A DNA stretch of 41,928 bases, taken from an uncultured Lachnospiraceae bacterium. GTDB taxonomy: Bacteria > Bacillota > Clostridia > Lachnospirales > Lachnospiraceae. Under the pieces are notes generated by a model that saw only the letters and a list, made by a program, of their open reading frames with translations, had not been told where the DNA came from and ran no database searches. Positions 24,573 through 33,107 of this stretch are shown here, piece by piece. The DNA is taken from assembly GCA_900317475.1 (NCBI GenBank), contig ONGY01000015.1:2452-44379 (forward strand), read 5' to 3'. A program made the translations under genes and the position numbers. Each line of letters opens with the position of its first letter. The stretch's first letter is position 1.

Positions 24573-26666
24573 ATGAAGGTTTATACCACAGACAAGATCA
24601 GAAACGTTGTCCTGCTCGGCCATGGCGGTGCAGGTAAGACGACGCTGGCTGAGGCTATGTGCTACCTCGCAGGCGTTACGTCGAGAATGGGAAAGGTCGC
24701 TGACAAGAATACTGTCTCCGATTTTGACAGTCAGGAGCAGAAGCGCGGGATTTCCATCAACACATCCCTTCTTCCGATTGAGTGGGAAGACCACAAGATC
24801 AACGTCCTCGATACCCCCGGATACTTTGATTTTGTCGGCGAGGTAGAACAGGCCATGTCGGTTGCGGATGCAGCCATTATCGTAGTTTCCGGCAAGGACG
24901 GCATTCAGGTCGGCACGGAAAAGGCATGGGACCTTTGTGAGAAGTTCAAAATACCGAGAATGTTCTGGGTCACCGACATGGATATCGATGATGTTTCCTA
25001 CCGTCAGGTCATAGAGAATCTGGTTGCGGAGTACGGCAAGAAGATCGCTCCTTTTAATCTTCCGATCCGTGAAAACGGCAAGTATGTAGGCTACGTCAAT
25101 GTCATTCAGGAAAAAGGCTTCCGCTATGAAGGCAAGGACGCGGTGGAGTGCCCGGTTCCGGATTATCTCAGCGAATATCTGTCGGAATACCGCGACAACC
25201 TGATGGAAGCAGTCGCAGAGACTTCGGATGAATTCATGGACCGCTATTTTGCCGGGGATACATTCTCAGAGGCGGAAATCCGCTCGGCAGTCCGTGTGAA
25301 TATTCAGGACGGCTCCATTGTCCCTGTCGAGTGCGGTTCCGGCACCGAGTGCAAGGGTGTCTACACACTGCTCGACGATATCGTGAAATACATGCCGAGT
25401 GCCGATACAAGAAAGATGTCCGGCATCAACATGAAGACCAACGAGATTTTCGAGGCAAACTTCGATTTTTCGAAGCCGAAGAGTGCGTTCATCTTCAAAA
25501 CAATTGTCGACCCGTTCATCGGCCGCTACAGCCTGATTAAGGTCCGCTCCGGTGTCTTCAAGACCGATGACCTTGTTTACAACTCCCGCACACAGGAAGA
25601 GGCAAAGATCGGCAAAATCTATATCCTCCGCGGCAATAAATCCGCGGAAGTTCCGGAGCTTCATGCTGGCGATCTTGGTGCTCTGGCAAAGTTCGGCAAT
25701 GCACAGACCGGCGATACGCTTTCCACGAAGGCAAATCCGATCCAGTATGCACCGATGGATGTCTCAAAGCCGTATACCTACATCCGCTACCGGGCAGTGA
25801 AGAAGGATGAGATCGACAAGGTCCAGCAGGCTCTGCAGAAGATCATGGCAGAGGATCCGACCTTCAAGGCTGTCAATGATGCTGAGAATCACCAGTCGCT
25901 GCTGTACGGCTGCGGCAATCTGCAGCTCGATATCATTAAGGATCGTCTGAAGGACGAATATAAGGTGGAGATCGAGACCGAGAAGCCGAAGGTCGCATTC
26001 CGCGAGACAATCCGCAAGACTTCGGATGTCGAGTACAAGTATAAGAAGCAGACCGGCGGCCATGGTCAGTACGGTCATGTCAAGATGCGTTTCGGTCCCT
26101 CCGGCAATCTCAATGAGCCGTATGAATTCGAGGAAGAGGTCGTGGGCGGTTCCGTCCCGAAGAACTACTTCCCGGCTGTTGAGAAGGGCGTTGCCGAGTC
26201 CTGCGACCGCGGTCCTCTGGCTGCCTATCCGGTTGTCGGCGTAAAAGCTGTTCTTTACGATGGATCGTATCATCCGGTGGATTCGTCGGAAATGGCATTC
26301 AAGACGGCAGCAAGACAGGCATTCCGTCAGGGCTTTATGGAAGCAGGCCCGGTTCTTATGGAGCCGATTGTCGCGCTGCATGTCACCGTGCCGGACACCT
26401 ATACCGGAGATGTCATGGGCGACCTCAACAAACGCCGCGGCAGAGTTCTCGGAATGACTCCGCTGCCGGGCGGGAAGCAGAAAATCGATGCGGATGTCCC
26501 GCAGATGGAACTCTTCGATTACTGCAACATTCTCCGTTCGATGACCGGCGGACGGGGCGATTACTCCTACGAGTTTGCACGCTACGAGCAGGCTCCGGCG
26601 GATGTTCAGAGTGCCGAGGTGCAGGCAAGAGCTTCGAAGGTTGCTGAGGGATATGCGGAATCCTGA
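24573..26666 (+). CDS. EF-G-like translational GTPase (second EF-G type)
   Basis: The 697-residue protein has the five-domain EF-G plan: GTPase (G1 GHGGAGKT at 16-23, G3 DTPGYFDF from 80), domain II, domain III (NHQSLLYGCGNLQLDII), domain IV (KKQTGGHGQYGHVKMRF) and domain V. It differs from canonical EF-G in G1 (HGGAGKT rather than HIDAGKT), G3 (GYFDF rather than GHVDF) and especially G4, where the usual NKMD reads TDMD (134-137). It also stands alone with its own promoter and terminator instead of next to rpsL-rpsG-tuf. I infer it is a paralogue of the EF-G-like family and not the main elongation factor; its role is not known. A TTGGAGG site is 8 bases before the ATG at 24573. Confidence 0.86.
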   Translation: MKVYTTDKIRNVVLLGHGGAGKTTLAEAMCYLAGVTSRMGKVADKNTVSDFDSQEQKRGISINTSLLPIEWEDHKINVLDTPGYFDFVGEVEQAMSVADAAIIVVSGKDGIQVGTEKAWDLCEKFKIPRMFWVTDMDIDDVSYRQVIENLVAEYGKKIAPFNLPIRENGKYVGYVNVIQEKGFRYEGKDAVECPVPDYLSEYLSEYRDNLMEAVAETSDEFMDRYFAGDTFSEAEIRSAVRVNIQDGSIVPVECGSGTECKGVYTLLDDIVKYMPSADTRKMSGINMKTNEIFEANFDFSKPKSAFIFKTIVDPFIGRYSLIKVRSGVFKTDDLVYNSRTQEEAKIGKIYILRGNKSAEVPELHAGDLGALAKFGNAQTGDTLSTKANPIQYAPMDVSKPYTYIRYRAVKKDEIDKVQQALQKIMAEDPTFKAVNDAENHQSLLYGCGNLQLDIIKDRLKDEYKVEIETEKPKVAFRETIRKTSDVEYKYKKQTGGHGQYGHVKMRFGPSGNLNEPYEFEEEVVGGSVPKNYFPAVEKGVAESCDRGPLAAYPVVGVKAVLYDGSYHPVDSSEMAFKTAARQAFRQGFMEAGPVLMEPIVALHVTVPDTYTGDVMGDLNKRRGRVLGMTPLPGGKQKIDADVPQMELFDYCNILRSMTGGRGDYSYEFARYEQAPADVQSAEVQARASKVAEGYAES

Positions 26667-26760
26667 TTTGTCTTTTTCCTGCGGAAATGGCTTTCGATAA
26701 TACCGACAGGATTCCTGATCATTATTCATTATCTAAAACCTGAAATCGAATACCTGAAGG

Positions 26761-26793
26761 AGGAGCATCGGAGGACCGGTGCTCCTCTTTTTT
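26761..26793 (+). terminator. Terminator of the EF-G-like gene
   Basis: AGGAGCATCGG and CCGGTGCTCCT form the stem around AGGA, followed by C and a run of T residues. Confidence 0.93.
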
Positions 26794-26827
26794 GAAGGCT
26801 TATGCGTTTTGACGGTTTTTCCGTCGA

Positions 26828-26856
26828 TTGACACTGTCTTCCGACGCGTCTACAAT
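26828..26856 (+). promoter_or_regulatory. Promoter of leuS
   Basis: Perfect TTGACA (26828-26833), 17-base spacer, TACAAT (26851-26856). The leader of about 70 bases is too short for a T-box, so leuS is not under tRNA-dependent leader control here. Confidence 0.85.
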
Positions 26857-26934
26857 GAAAAGGCTAGCTAAAAAACGGGTAACTGCGGGAAATACAGTAT
26901 TCTTCCACGTATCCGGCGAAACAAGGAGAGCACA

Positions 26935-29382
26935 ATGGCAAAGCAACCTTACAATCATTTTGAAATCGAACCCAAGTGGCAGAAGCGCTGGGAAGATGCC
27001 GGCGCGTTCAAGGCCATTGACTTTGACAAGAAGCCGAAATGGTATGGACTGGTCGAATTTCCGTATCCGTCCGGAGCGGGCATGCACGTAGGCCATATCA
27101 AGGCATATTCCAGCATCGAGGTGCTCGCAAGAAAGCGCCGCATGCAGGGCTACAACGTCCTTTTCCCGATCGGTTTCGATTCGTTCGGTCTTCCGGCGGA
27201 AAACTATGCCATCAAGACCAATACCCATCCGCATGACATCACGGAGAAGAATATCGCTCATTTTTCGGATCAGCTGAAGAAAGTCGGATTCTCCTTCGAC
27301 TGGTCGAGAGTCATCGCGACATCTCATTCGGACTATTACAAGTGGACACAGTGGATTTTCCTCAAGCTTTTTGAACACGGACTTGTATTCCGTTCCAAGA
27401 CGCTGGTGAACTACTGCCCGCACTGCAAGGTCGTCCTTTCCAATGAGGATTCTCAGGGCGGCAAATGTGATATCTGCCACAACGACGTTATACAGCTTCC
27501 GAAGGATGTCTGGTTCCTGCGCATCACGGATTACGCGGACAAACTGCTGGAGGGGCTCGATCATGTAGATTACCCGGATTCGGTAAAACAGCAGGAGATT
27601 TCCTGGATCGGACGTTCGGAAGGAACGTTCGTGAGTTTTGGCGTGTCCGACGGTAAGGGAAATGCAATCCCGGATGAGAAGCTCGAGATTTACACCACCC
27701 GCTGCGACACCCTGTACGGCGTGACTTTCATGGTTGTCGCGCCGGAACACCCCATTCTCGACAAGTATAAAGATCAGATCACGAATTTTGACGAGGTCGA
27801 AGCGTACCGCCAGGAAGCTGCAAAGAAGACGGAGTTCGAGAGAACACAGCTTGTAAAGGACAAGACCGGTGTCTGCATCAAGGGACTCGCCGGTATCAAT
27901 CCGGTCACCGGAAAGGAAATTCCGATCTTCATTTCCGACTATGTCATGATGGGATACGGAACGGGCGCCATTATGGCTGTTCCTGCTCATGACCAGAGAG
28001 ACTACGATTTTGCAAAGAAGTTCGGAATTGACATCATTCAGGTCATTAAGGGCGGCGATATCTCGAAGGAGGCTTACACAGGCGACGGAGAGATGATCAA
28101 TTCCGGTTTTCTCAACGGAATGACCAACAAGAAGGACTCCATCGCGAAGATGCGTGAGTACCTCAAGGAGAAGGGCATCGGCCACAAGGGAGTCCAGTAC
28201 AAGATGAAGGACTGGGCGTTCAACCGCCAGAGATACTGGGGTGAGCCGATTCCGCTGATCCACTGCCCGAAGTGCGGCACTGTAGGAGTTCCGGAGGATC
28301 AGCTTCCGCTGATGCTGCCGGATGTGAAGAACTTCGAGCCCGGTCAGGACGGACAGAGCCCGCTCGCAAAGATTCCGGAATTCGTGAACTGCACCTGCCC
28401 GAAGTGCGGCGGTCCTGCAAAGCGCGAGACCGATACGATGCCGCAGTGGGCGGGTTCCTCATGGTATTTCCTTCGCTTCTGCGATCCGCATAACGACAAA
28501 GCTTTTGCAGACCGGAAAAAGATTGATTACTGGATGCCGGTTGACCACTACAACGGCGGTATGGAACATGTCACGCGCCATCTGCTGTACTCGAGATTCT
28601 GGCATCACTTCCTGTACGATATCGGCGAGGTAAATACGCCGGAGCCGTACGCGAAGAGAACCTACCAGGGCCTGATCCTCGGCGCAGACGGTGAGAAGAT
28701 GTCGAAGTCGAAGGGCAATGTCATCGACCCGGTCGACATCGTAAACAGCTACGGCGCGGATACACTGCGCACCTACGTCCTGTTTATGGGCGACTACGGC
28801 AGTGCGGCACCGTGGAGCGATGAGTCGCTTCGCGGATGCAAGCGGTTCCTCGACCGTGTCTACAACCTGACCGAGATCATGACCGCGAAGGATGAGGATC
28901 CGGATATCGATTCGAAGCTGCAGAAGACGATCCGCAAGGTCTCCGATGACACGGAGAACATGAAGTTCAATACTGCCATCGCTGCGCTGATGACGCTGCT
29001 CAATGAATATACAAAGAAGGGCGCTGTCACAAAGTATGATGTGGAGACATTCCTGAAGCTGCTTTCTCCGTTTGCACCGCACATCTGCGAGGAACTCTGG
29101 GAGCAGATCGGCTGCAATCCGGACGGAAAGACGTTTATCACTCTGTCGGCATGGCCGGAGTGCGATGATTCCAGAATCAATGACACGACGGTCCGCATCG
29201 GTGTTCAGGTGAACGGCAAGGTCCGCGGTTCCATTGAAATCGCGCCGGACTGCTCAAAGGAAGATGCGATCGCTGCCGCAGGAAAAGAGGAGAATGTCGC
29301 GAAGTATCTCGAGGGCGGTAAAATTATCAAGGAAATATATGTGCCCGGCAAGATTCTCAACCTTGTCGTAAAGCCGCAGTAA
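26935..29382 (+). CDS. leuS: Leucine--tRNA ligase
   Basis: LeuS (815 residues) charges tRNA-Leu and edits misactivated amino acids. The class I signature HIGH appears as HVGH in YPSGAGMHVGHIKAYSS near residues 43-57, and KMSKS appears as GADGEKMSKSKGNV. A CP1 editing domain lies between (about 220-420), with TTRCDTLYGVTFMVVAPEHP. Two zinc-ribbon-like Cys pairs occur: CPHCKVVLSNEDSQGGKCDIC and CPKCGTVG / CTCPKCGG. The anticodon-binding domain and a C-terminal LeuS domain follow. An AAGGAGAG site precedes the ATG. It is a single-gene unit with promoter and terminator. Confidence 0.95.
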   Translation: MAKQPYNHFEIEPKWQKRWEDAGAFKAIDFDKKPKWYGLVEFPYPSGAGMHVGHIKAYSSIEVLARKRRMQGYNVLFPIGFDSFGLPAENYAIKTNTHPHDITEKNIAHFSDQLKKVGFSFDWSRVIATSHSDYYKWTQWIFLKLFEHGLVFRSKTLVNYCPHCKVVLSNEDSQGGKCDICHNDVIQLPKDVWFLRITDYADKLLEGLDHVDYPDSVKQQEISWIGRSEGTFVSFGVSDGKGNAIPDEKLEIYTTRCDTLYGVTFMVVAPEHPILDKYKDQITNFDEVEAYRQEAAKKTEFERTQLVKDKTGVCIKGLAGINPVTGKEIPIFISDYVMMGYGTGAIMAVPAHDQRDYDFAKKFGIDIIQVIKGGDISKEAYTGDGEMINSGFLNGMTNKKDSIAKMREYLKEKGIGHKGVQYKMKDWAFNRQRYWGEPIPLIHCPKCGTVGVPEDQLPLMLPDVKNFEPGQDGQSPLAKIPEFVNCTCPKCGGPAKRETDTMPQWAGSSWYFLRFCDPHNDKAFADRKKIDYWMPVDHYNGGMEHVTRHLLYSRFWHHFLYDIGEVNTPEPYAKRTYQGLILGADGEKMSKSKGNVIDPVDIVNSYGADTLRTYVLFMGDYGSAAPWSDESLRGCKRFLDRVYNLTEIMTAKDEDPDIDSKLQKTIRKVSDDTENMKFNTAIAALMTLLNEYTKKGAVTKYDVETFLKLLSPFAPHICEELWEQIGCNPDGKTFITLSAWPECDDSRINDTTVRIGVQVNGKVRGSIEIAPDCSKEDAIAAAGKEENVAKYLEGGKIIKEIYVPGKILNLVVKPQ

Positions 29383-29441
29383 CCTTCGATGCGTTTTTTA
29401 CGGAAACATACCGTAAGGTCATGATATTGCCGTGAAACCCG

Positions 29442-29480
29442 GCCTGTCGGAGAGTTTTATCTCCCGGCAGGCTGTTTTTA
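29442..29480 (+). terminator. Terminator of leuS
   Basis: GCCTGTCGGAGAG pairs with CTCCCGGCAGGC around TTTTAT with one mismatch and one bulge, followed by TGTTTTTA. Confidence 0.85.
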
Positions 29481-29548
29481 TGTAAGCCGGCATCGCACTC
29501 GGATGAGGAGAATGTGTACTGCGTCTTTTGTGCGGAACATGTTTCTTC

Positions 29549-29577
29549 TTGACATTATATGTTCATATGTATACAAT
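29549..29577 (+). promoter_or_regulatory. Promoter of the Re-citrate synthase operon with GntR-type operator
   Basis: TTGACA (29549-29554), 17 bases, TACAAT (29572-29577). The sequence ATGTATACAAT at 29567-29577 contains the perfect palindrome TGTATACA (29568-29575) overlapping the -10 box. TTGTATACAA-like palindromes are typical operators for FCD-type GntR regulators, and such a regulator is the second gene of this operon, so autoregulation is likely. Confidence 0.72.
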
Positions 29578-29582
29578 GATAC

Positions 29583-29639
29583 AAAAGTTCGAAGGCGGAC
29601 CAGGCATGGAATATTTCATGAATCAGCCTTCGAACTTTT
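29583..29639 (+). promoter_or_regulatory. 14-bp inverted repeat in the operon leader
   Basis: AAAAGTTCGAAGGC (29583-29596) and GCCTTCGAACTTTT (29626-29639) are perfect inverted copies separated by 29 bases. In RNA they would form a long stem right at the 5' end of the transcript, ending in four U residues, followed 15 bases later by the ribosome binding site. It could be a weak terminator (attenuator), an mRNA-stabilising 5' hairpin, or a DNA operator. Nothing in it matches a riboswitch I know. Confidence 0.7.
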
Positions 29640-29664
29640 GGTCTGTAATGCTTGAGGAGGGAGC

Positions 29665-31098
29665 ATGATGAATCAGGATTCCGGAGCTTTCGAAAATCGT
29701 CCGGTGGGGATGAACAGCCACAATAACCTGCTGGAGATCGAGGAACATATGTATATCCTCGATGACGTCCGCAAGCCGAACGTCTTTCACAATATGTTCC
29801 CGTATGACGAGATCCCGAAGATCCCGTTCAATGATCGAATTGTTCCGCATCATATGCCGAAGGACATTTGGATCACCGACACAACGATGCGTGACGGAAT
29901 GCAGTCGAGGCTTCCCTATACGACGGACCAGATGGTTCACATTTATGATGAACTGCACCGCCTGGGCGGCCCGAACGGAATCATCCGCTCGACCGAGTTT
30001 TTCCTCTACAGCAAACGCGACCGTGAGGCAGTCGAAAAATGTCTCGAAAAGGGATATGAGTATCCGGAAGTCACTGCCTGGACACGGGCAAGCCGGGACG
30101 ATTTCCGTCTCGTGAAGGAATTGGGCCTGAAAGAGACGGGCATTCTGGTCTCTTGCTCTGATTATCACATCTTTCTGAAACTCCGTATGACCAGAAGAGA
30201 AGCGATGGATCATTATCTTACCATCGTCCGCAGCTGTCTGGAGGAAGGCATTACACCGCGCTGTATCCTGGAGGATATCACGCGGGCGGATATCTACGGA
30301 TATGTCGTGCCTTTCTGCCTCGAACTTATGAAGCTCCAGGAGCAATATAAAATTCCGATCAAAATCCGTGTCTGCGATACGCTCGGTCTTGGTGTCAATT
30401 ATCCCGGTGCCGTCATCCCGCGTTCCGTCCCGGGAATCATTTATGCGCTGCACACGCATGCAGGTGTCCCGAATGAACAGATTGAATGGCACGGGCACAA
30501 CGATTTCTATAAGGCAGTCACAAACGCATCGACAGCCTGGCTGTACGGCGCGTGCGGAGTGAGCTGCTCCCTGTTCGGCATCGGCGAGCGGACCGGAAAC
30601 ACACCGCTTGAGGCGATGGTATTTGAATACGCCCAGTTCAAGGGAACACTGGACGGTATGGACACAACCGTCATCACGGACCTCGCTTCTTATTTCGAGA
30701 AGGAAATTGGATATCAGATCCCGCCGATGACGCCGTTCGTCGGCAAGAATTTCAACGTCATCCGTGCCGGTCTCCATGCAGACGGACTTCTGAAAAATGA
30801 AGAAATCTACAGTATCTTCGATACCGGAAAATTCCTGAAGAAGCCCCCGGCAGAGGCAATCAGCAATACGACCGGGCTGGGCGGAATTGCCGTCTGGATC
30901 AATTCTCATTTCCTTGAAGAGGGAAAGAAGAGTGTGGAGAAGGCGGATCCGCTCGTTGAAAAGGTGAAAAATATGGTCGGGGAGGAGTACGCAGCCGGCC
31001 GTATGACCTTCATCACGGATGAGGAGATGAGCGCTTTCACGAAGAAGGCGGCTGAAGAACTCGGCATACATATTATGCCGGCTAAGGAAAAAAGCTGA
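29665..31098 (+). CDS. Citrate (Re)-synthase-like protein of the isopropylmalate/homocitrate synthase family
   Basis: The 477-residue protein belongs to the DRE-TIM superfamily. The metal-binding motif is ITDTTMRDGMQ (D72, R76, D77) and the paired histidines are H276 and H278 in WHGHNDF. The N-terminal segment before the barrel, and stretches such as LGGPNGIIRSTEFFLYSKRD, resemble the clostridial Re-citrate synthases as I remember them, not leucine-pathway LeuA. There is no leuB/C/D nearby; the operon instead contains a GntR regulator and NADP isocitrate dehydrogenase. This context supports citrate formation from acetyl-CoA and oxaloacetate with Re stereochemistry, feeding 2-oxoglutarate. Homocitrate or isopropylmalate synthase activity cannot be ruled out from sequence alone. 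A GAGGAGGG site precedes two consecutive ATG codons; 29668 is the alternative start. Confidence 0.75.
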   Translation: MMNQDSGAFENRPVGMNSHNNLLEIEEHMYILDDVRKPNVFHNMFPYDEIPKIPFNDRIVPHHMPKDIWITDTTMRDGMQSRLPYTTDQMVHIYDELHRLGGPNGIIRSTEFFLYSKRDREAVEKCLEKGYEYPEVTAWTRASRDDFRLVKELGLKETGILVSCSDYHIFLKLRMTRREAMDHYLTIVRSCLEEGITPRCILEDITRADIYGYVVPFCLELMKLQEQYKIPIKIRVCDTLGLGVNYPGAVIPRSVPGIIYALHTHAGVPNEQIEWHGHNDFYKAVTNASTAWLYGACGVSCSLFGIGERTGNTPLEAMVFEYAQFKGTLDGMDTTVITDLASYFEKEIGYQIPPMTPFVGKNFNVIRAGLHADGLLKNEEIYSIFDTGKFLKKPPAEAISNTTGLGGIAVWINSHFLEEGKKSVEKADPLVEKVKNMVGEEYAAGRMTFITDEEMSAFTKKAAEELGIHIMPAKEKS

Positions 31099-31120
31099 AG
31101 GCGATTCTGGAGGCATAAAA

Positions 31121-31843
31121 TTGAGCAGTTATGATGTAAAAAATGAAGTATCCGACAAATACTCTCTGCGCGGCCGTGTTTTCAACAAGCTGCGGGACGA
31201 CATCCTGAGCGGCAAGTACAAGGAGCATGAAGAGCTCAAAGAAGTCGCAATCGGCGAGGAGATGGGAGTTTCCAGGACACCGGTCCGCGAGGCATTCCGT
31301 CAGCTGGAGCTCGAGGGTCTTATCCAGATCATCCCGAACCGCGGCGCCTATGTCACCGGAATCAGCGCGAAGGATGTCTGCGATATTTATATGATACGGT
31401 CAAGACTCGAGGGACTTTGTGCCCGTTGGGCGACCGACCACATCACGAAAGAACAGCTCGATGAAATGGAGGAGACGGTGTATCTCGCCGAGTACCATGC
31501 AGGCAAAGGGCATCTCGACCAGATCACGGAGCTCGACAACCGTTTTCACAGGATTCTCTATGCTGCCTGTGACTCCAAGATGCTTGAACATCTCCTGATC
31601 GATTATCATCAGTATGTGCAGCGGGTCCGCCAGAAGACCCTGTCCACCGTCGAGCGGGCGATGGCCTCCAACAAGGAGCACCGCGGCATCTGCGAGGCGA
31701 TCAAGGCGGGAGATGCAGAACTTGCGGAAAAACTGGCGCATGAACATATGATCAATGCCTATGAGAACATGATCCGCAACGGACTCATCGATAAGCTTCG
31801 TGCGAGCGAGGCAAAACAGATGGAAGGGGATACATCGATATGA
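31121..31843 (+). CDS. GntR-family (FCD) transcriptional regulator
   Basis: The 240-residue regulator has an N-terminal winged helix ([18 protein letters not shown], then [40 protein letters not shown]) and a C-terminal all-helical FCD domain, about residues 95-220. The FCD metal/ligand residues are visible as D..H (LDNRFHRIL), H (NKEHRGI) and H (HEHMINAY). FadR-subfamily regulators respond to small organic acids. The start is TTG at 31121 with a GGAGG 7 bases upstream. It sits between the Re-citrate synthase-like gene and icd and overlaps icd by 4 bases (ATGA), so it probably controls citrate/2-oxoglutarate synthesis. Confidence 0.9.
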   Translation: MSSYDVKNEVSDKYSLRGRVFNKLRDDILSGKYKEHEELKEVAIGEEMGVSRTPVREAFRQLELEGLIQIIPNRGAYVTGISAKDVCDIYMIRSRLEGLCARWATDHITKEQLDEMEETVYLAEYHAGKGHLDQITELDNRFHRILYAACDSKMLEHLLIDYHQYVQRVRQKTLSTVERAMASNKEHRGICEAIKAGDAELAEKLAHEHMINAYENMIRNGLIDKLRASEAKQMEGDTSI

Positions 31844-33054
31844 CAAAGATTGCCATGAAGACTCCGCTCGTCGAAATGGACGGCGATGAGATGACACGGA
31901 TTCTGTGGAAGCTGATCAGGGAAAAACTGATCCTTCCCTATGTCGACCTGAAGACCGAATATTATGATCTGGGGCTTGTGCACCGGAACGAGACCGACGA
32001 TCAGGTGACCATTGACGCCGCTGAGGCCACAAAGAAATACGGTGTCGCGGTCAAATGTGCAACCATCACTCCGAATGATGCGCGCATGAAGGAATATAAC
32101 CTGAAGAGAATGTACAAAAGCCCGAACGGCACGATCCGCGCCATTCTCGATGGCACGGTTTTCCGTGCGCCGATCCTTGTGAAGGGCATCGAGCCCTATG
32201 TGTCCAACTGGAAGAAGCCCATCACCCTCGCCCGCCATGCATACGGCGATGTATACCGCGATGTGGAATTCCGCGTGCCGGGACCCGGAACGGCAAAACT
32301 CGTTTTTACGGGAGAGGACGGAACAACCTCGGAGAAAACAATTTATGAGTTCAAAGGGCCGGGTGTCATCGAGGGCATGCACAACCGCGACGACTCCATC
32401 GAGAGCTTCGCGCGGAGCTGCTTCGAGTATGCGCTCTCTGTGAAGGAGGATCTCTGGTTCTCAAGCAAGGACACCATCTCAAAGATCTACGATGCTCGTT
32501 TCCGTGATGTGTTCCAGAATCTGTATGATACTGAATACAAGGCGAAGATGGACGCGGTCGGAACGACGTATTTCTATACGCTCATCGATGATGCCGTCGC
32601 ACGCGTCATCCGCAGCGAGGGCGGTTTTGTCTGGGCACTCAAGAATTATGACGGCGACGTCATGAGCGATATGATGGCCACCGCATTCGGTTCGCTCGCG
32701 ATGATGACTTCCATTCTCGTCTCGCCGAAGGGATACTATGAATACGAGGCAGCGCACGGTACAGTGCAGCGCCATTATTACAAATATCTGAAGGGTGAGA
32801 AAACAAGCACGAATCCGGTCGCAACTATTTTTGCGTGGACCGGTGCCCTCCGAAAGAGAGGAGAGCTCGACGGTTATGCGGACCTTGTCACGTTTGCGGA
32901 CAAACTTGAGAAGGCTACGCTTTGCACCATCGAATCCGGGAAAATGACCGGAGACCTCAAGGCAATTACAAAGCTTCCGGATGCCGAAAAGCTCGATACC
33001 GAGGAGTTCATCGATGCCATCGGGGAAAATCTTGCAGTGCAGATGGCCGAATAG
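31840..33054 (+). CDS. icd: NADP-dependent isocitrate dehydrogenase (type II)
   Basis: The 404-residue enzyme oxidatively decarboxylates isocitrate to 2-oxoglutarate. It is of the eukaryote-like type II family, starting [21 protein letters not shown], with the substrate-binding segments [20 protein letters not shown] and [14 protein letters not shown] and the metal-binding [20 protein letters not shown] region. The NADP-binding end [27 protein letters not shown], is characteristic. It is translationally coupled to the GntR regulator through an ATGA overlap. No aconitase gene is in the window. Confidence 0.94.
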   Translation: MTKIAMKTPLVEMDGDEMTRILWKLIREKLILPYVDLKTEYYDLGLVHRNETDDQVTIDAAEATKKYGVAVKCATITPNDARMKEYNLKRMYKSPNGTIRAILDGTVFRAPILVKGIEPYVSNWKKPITLARHAYGDVYRDVEFRVPGPGTAKLVFTGEDGTTSEKTIYEFKGPGVIEGMHNRDDSIESFARSCFEYALSVKEDLWFSSKDTISKIYDARFRDVFQNLYDTEYKAKMDAVGTTYFYTLIDDAVARVIRSEGGFVWALKNYDGDVMSDMMATAFGSLAMMTSILVSPKGYYEYEAAHGTVQRHYYKYLKGEKTSTNPVATIFAWTGALRKRGELDGYADLVTFADKLEKATLCTIESGKMTGDLKAITKLPDAEKLDTEEFIDAIGENLAVQMAE

Positions 33055-33107
33055 CTTAGAGGACTTACAGGCCGGACTGGCTGCATAACGGGGCTTCTGA
33101 CACCGGT

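Noticed and set aside
24511-24576. Small frame upstream of the EF-G-like gene, about 21 codons, ending in an ATGA overlap with the real start
   Set aside because: It has no ribosome binding site, begins almost at the predicted transcription start, and shows no run of regulatory codons. The overlap is probably chance.
26857-26934. T-box or other amino-acid leader in front of leuS
   Set aside because: The leader is only about 75 bases from a strong promoter and lacks the T-box core sequence. The same search in front of thrC and tyrA also found nothing.
26800-28263. Long open frame of 487 codons on the minus strand opposite leuS, and similar frames opposite the Re-citrate synthase-like gene (29623-31116), the M24 peptidase (14460-15698) and rex-nnr (35909-37285)
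   Set aside because: Each lies antisense to a gene with clear family motifs, has no ribosome binding site and a composition typical of codon-bias shadows, with Arg, His, Val and Asp excess. None resembles a known protein family.
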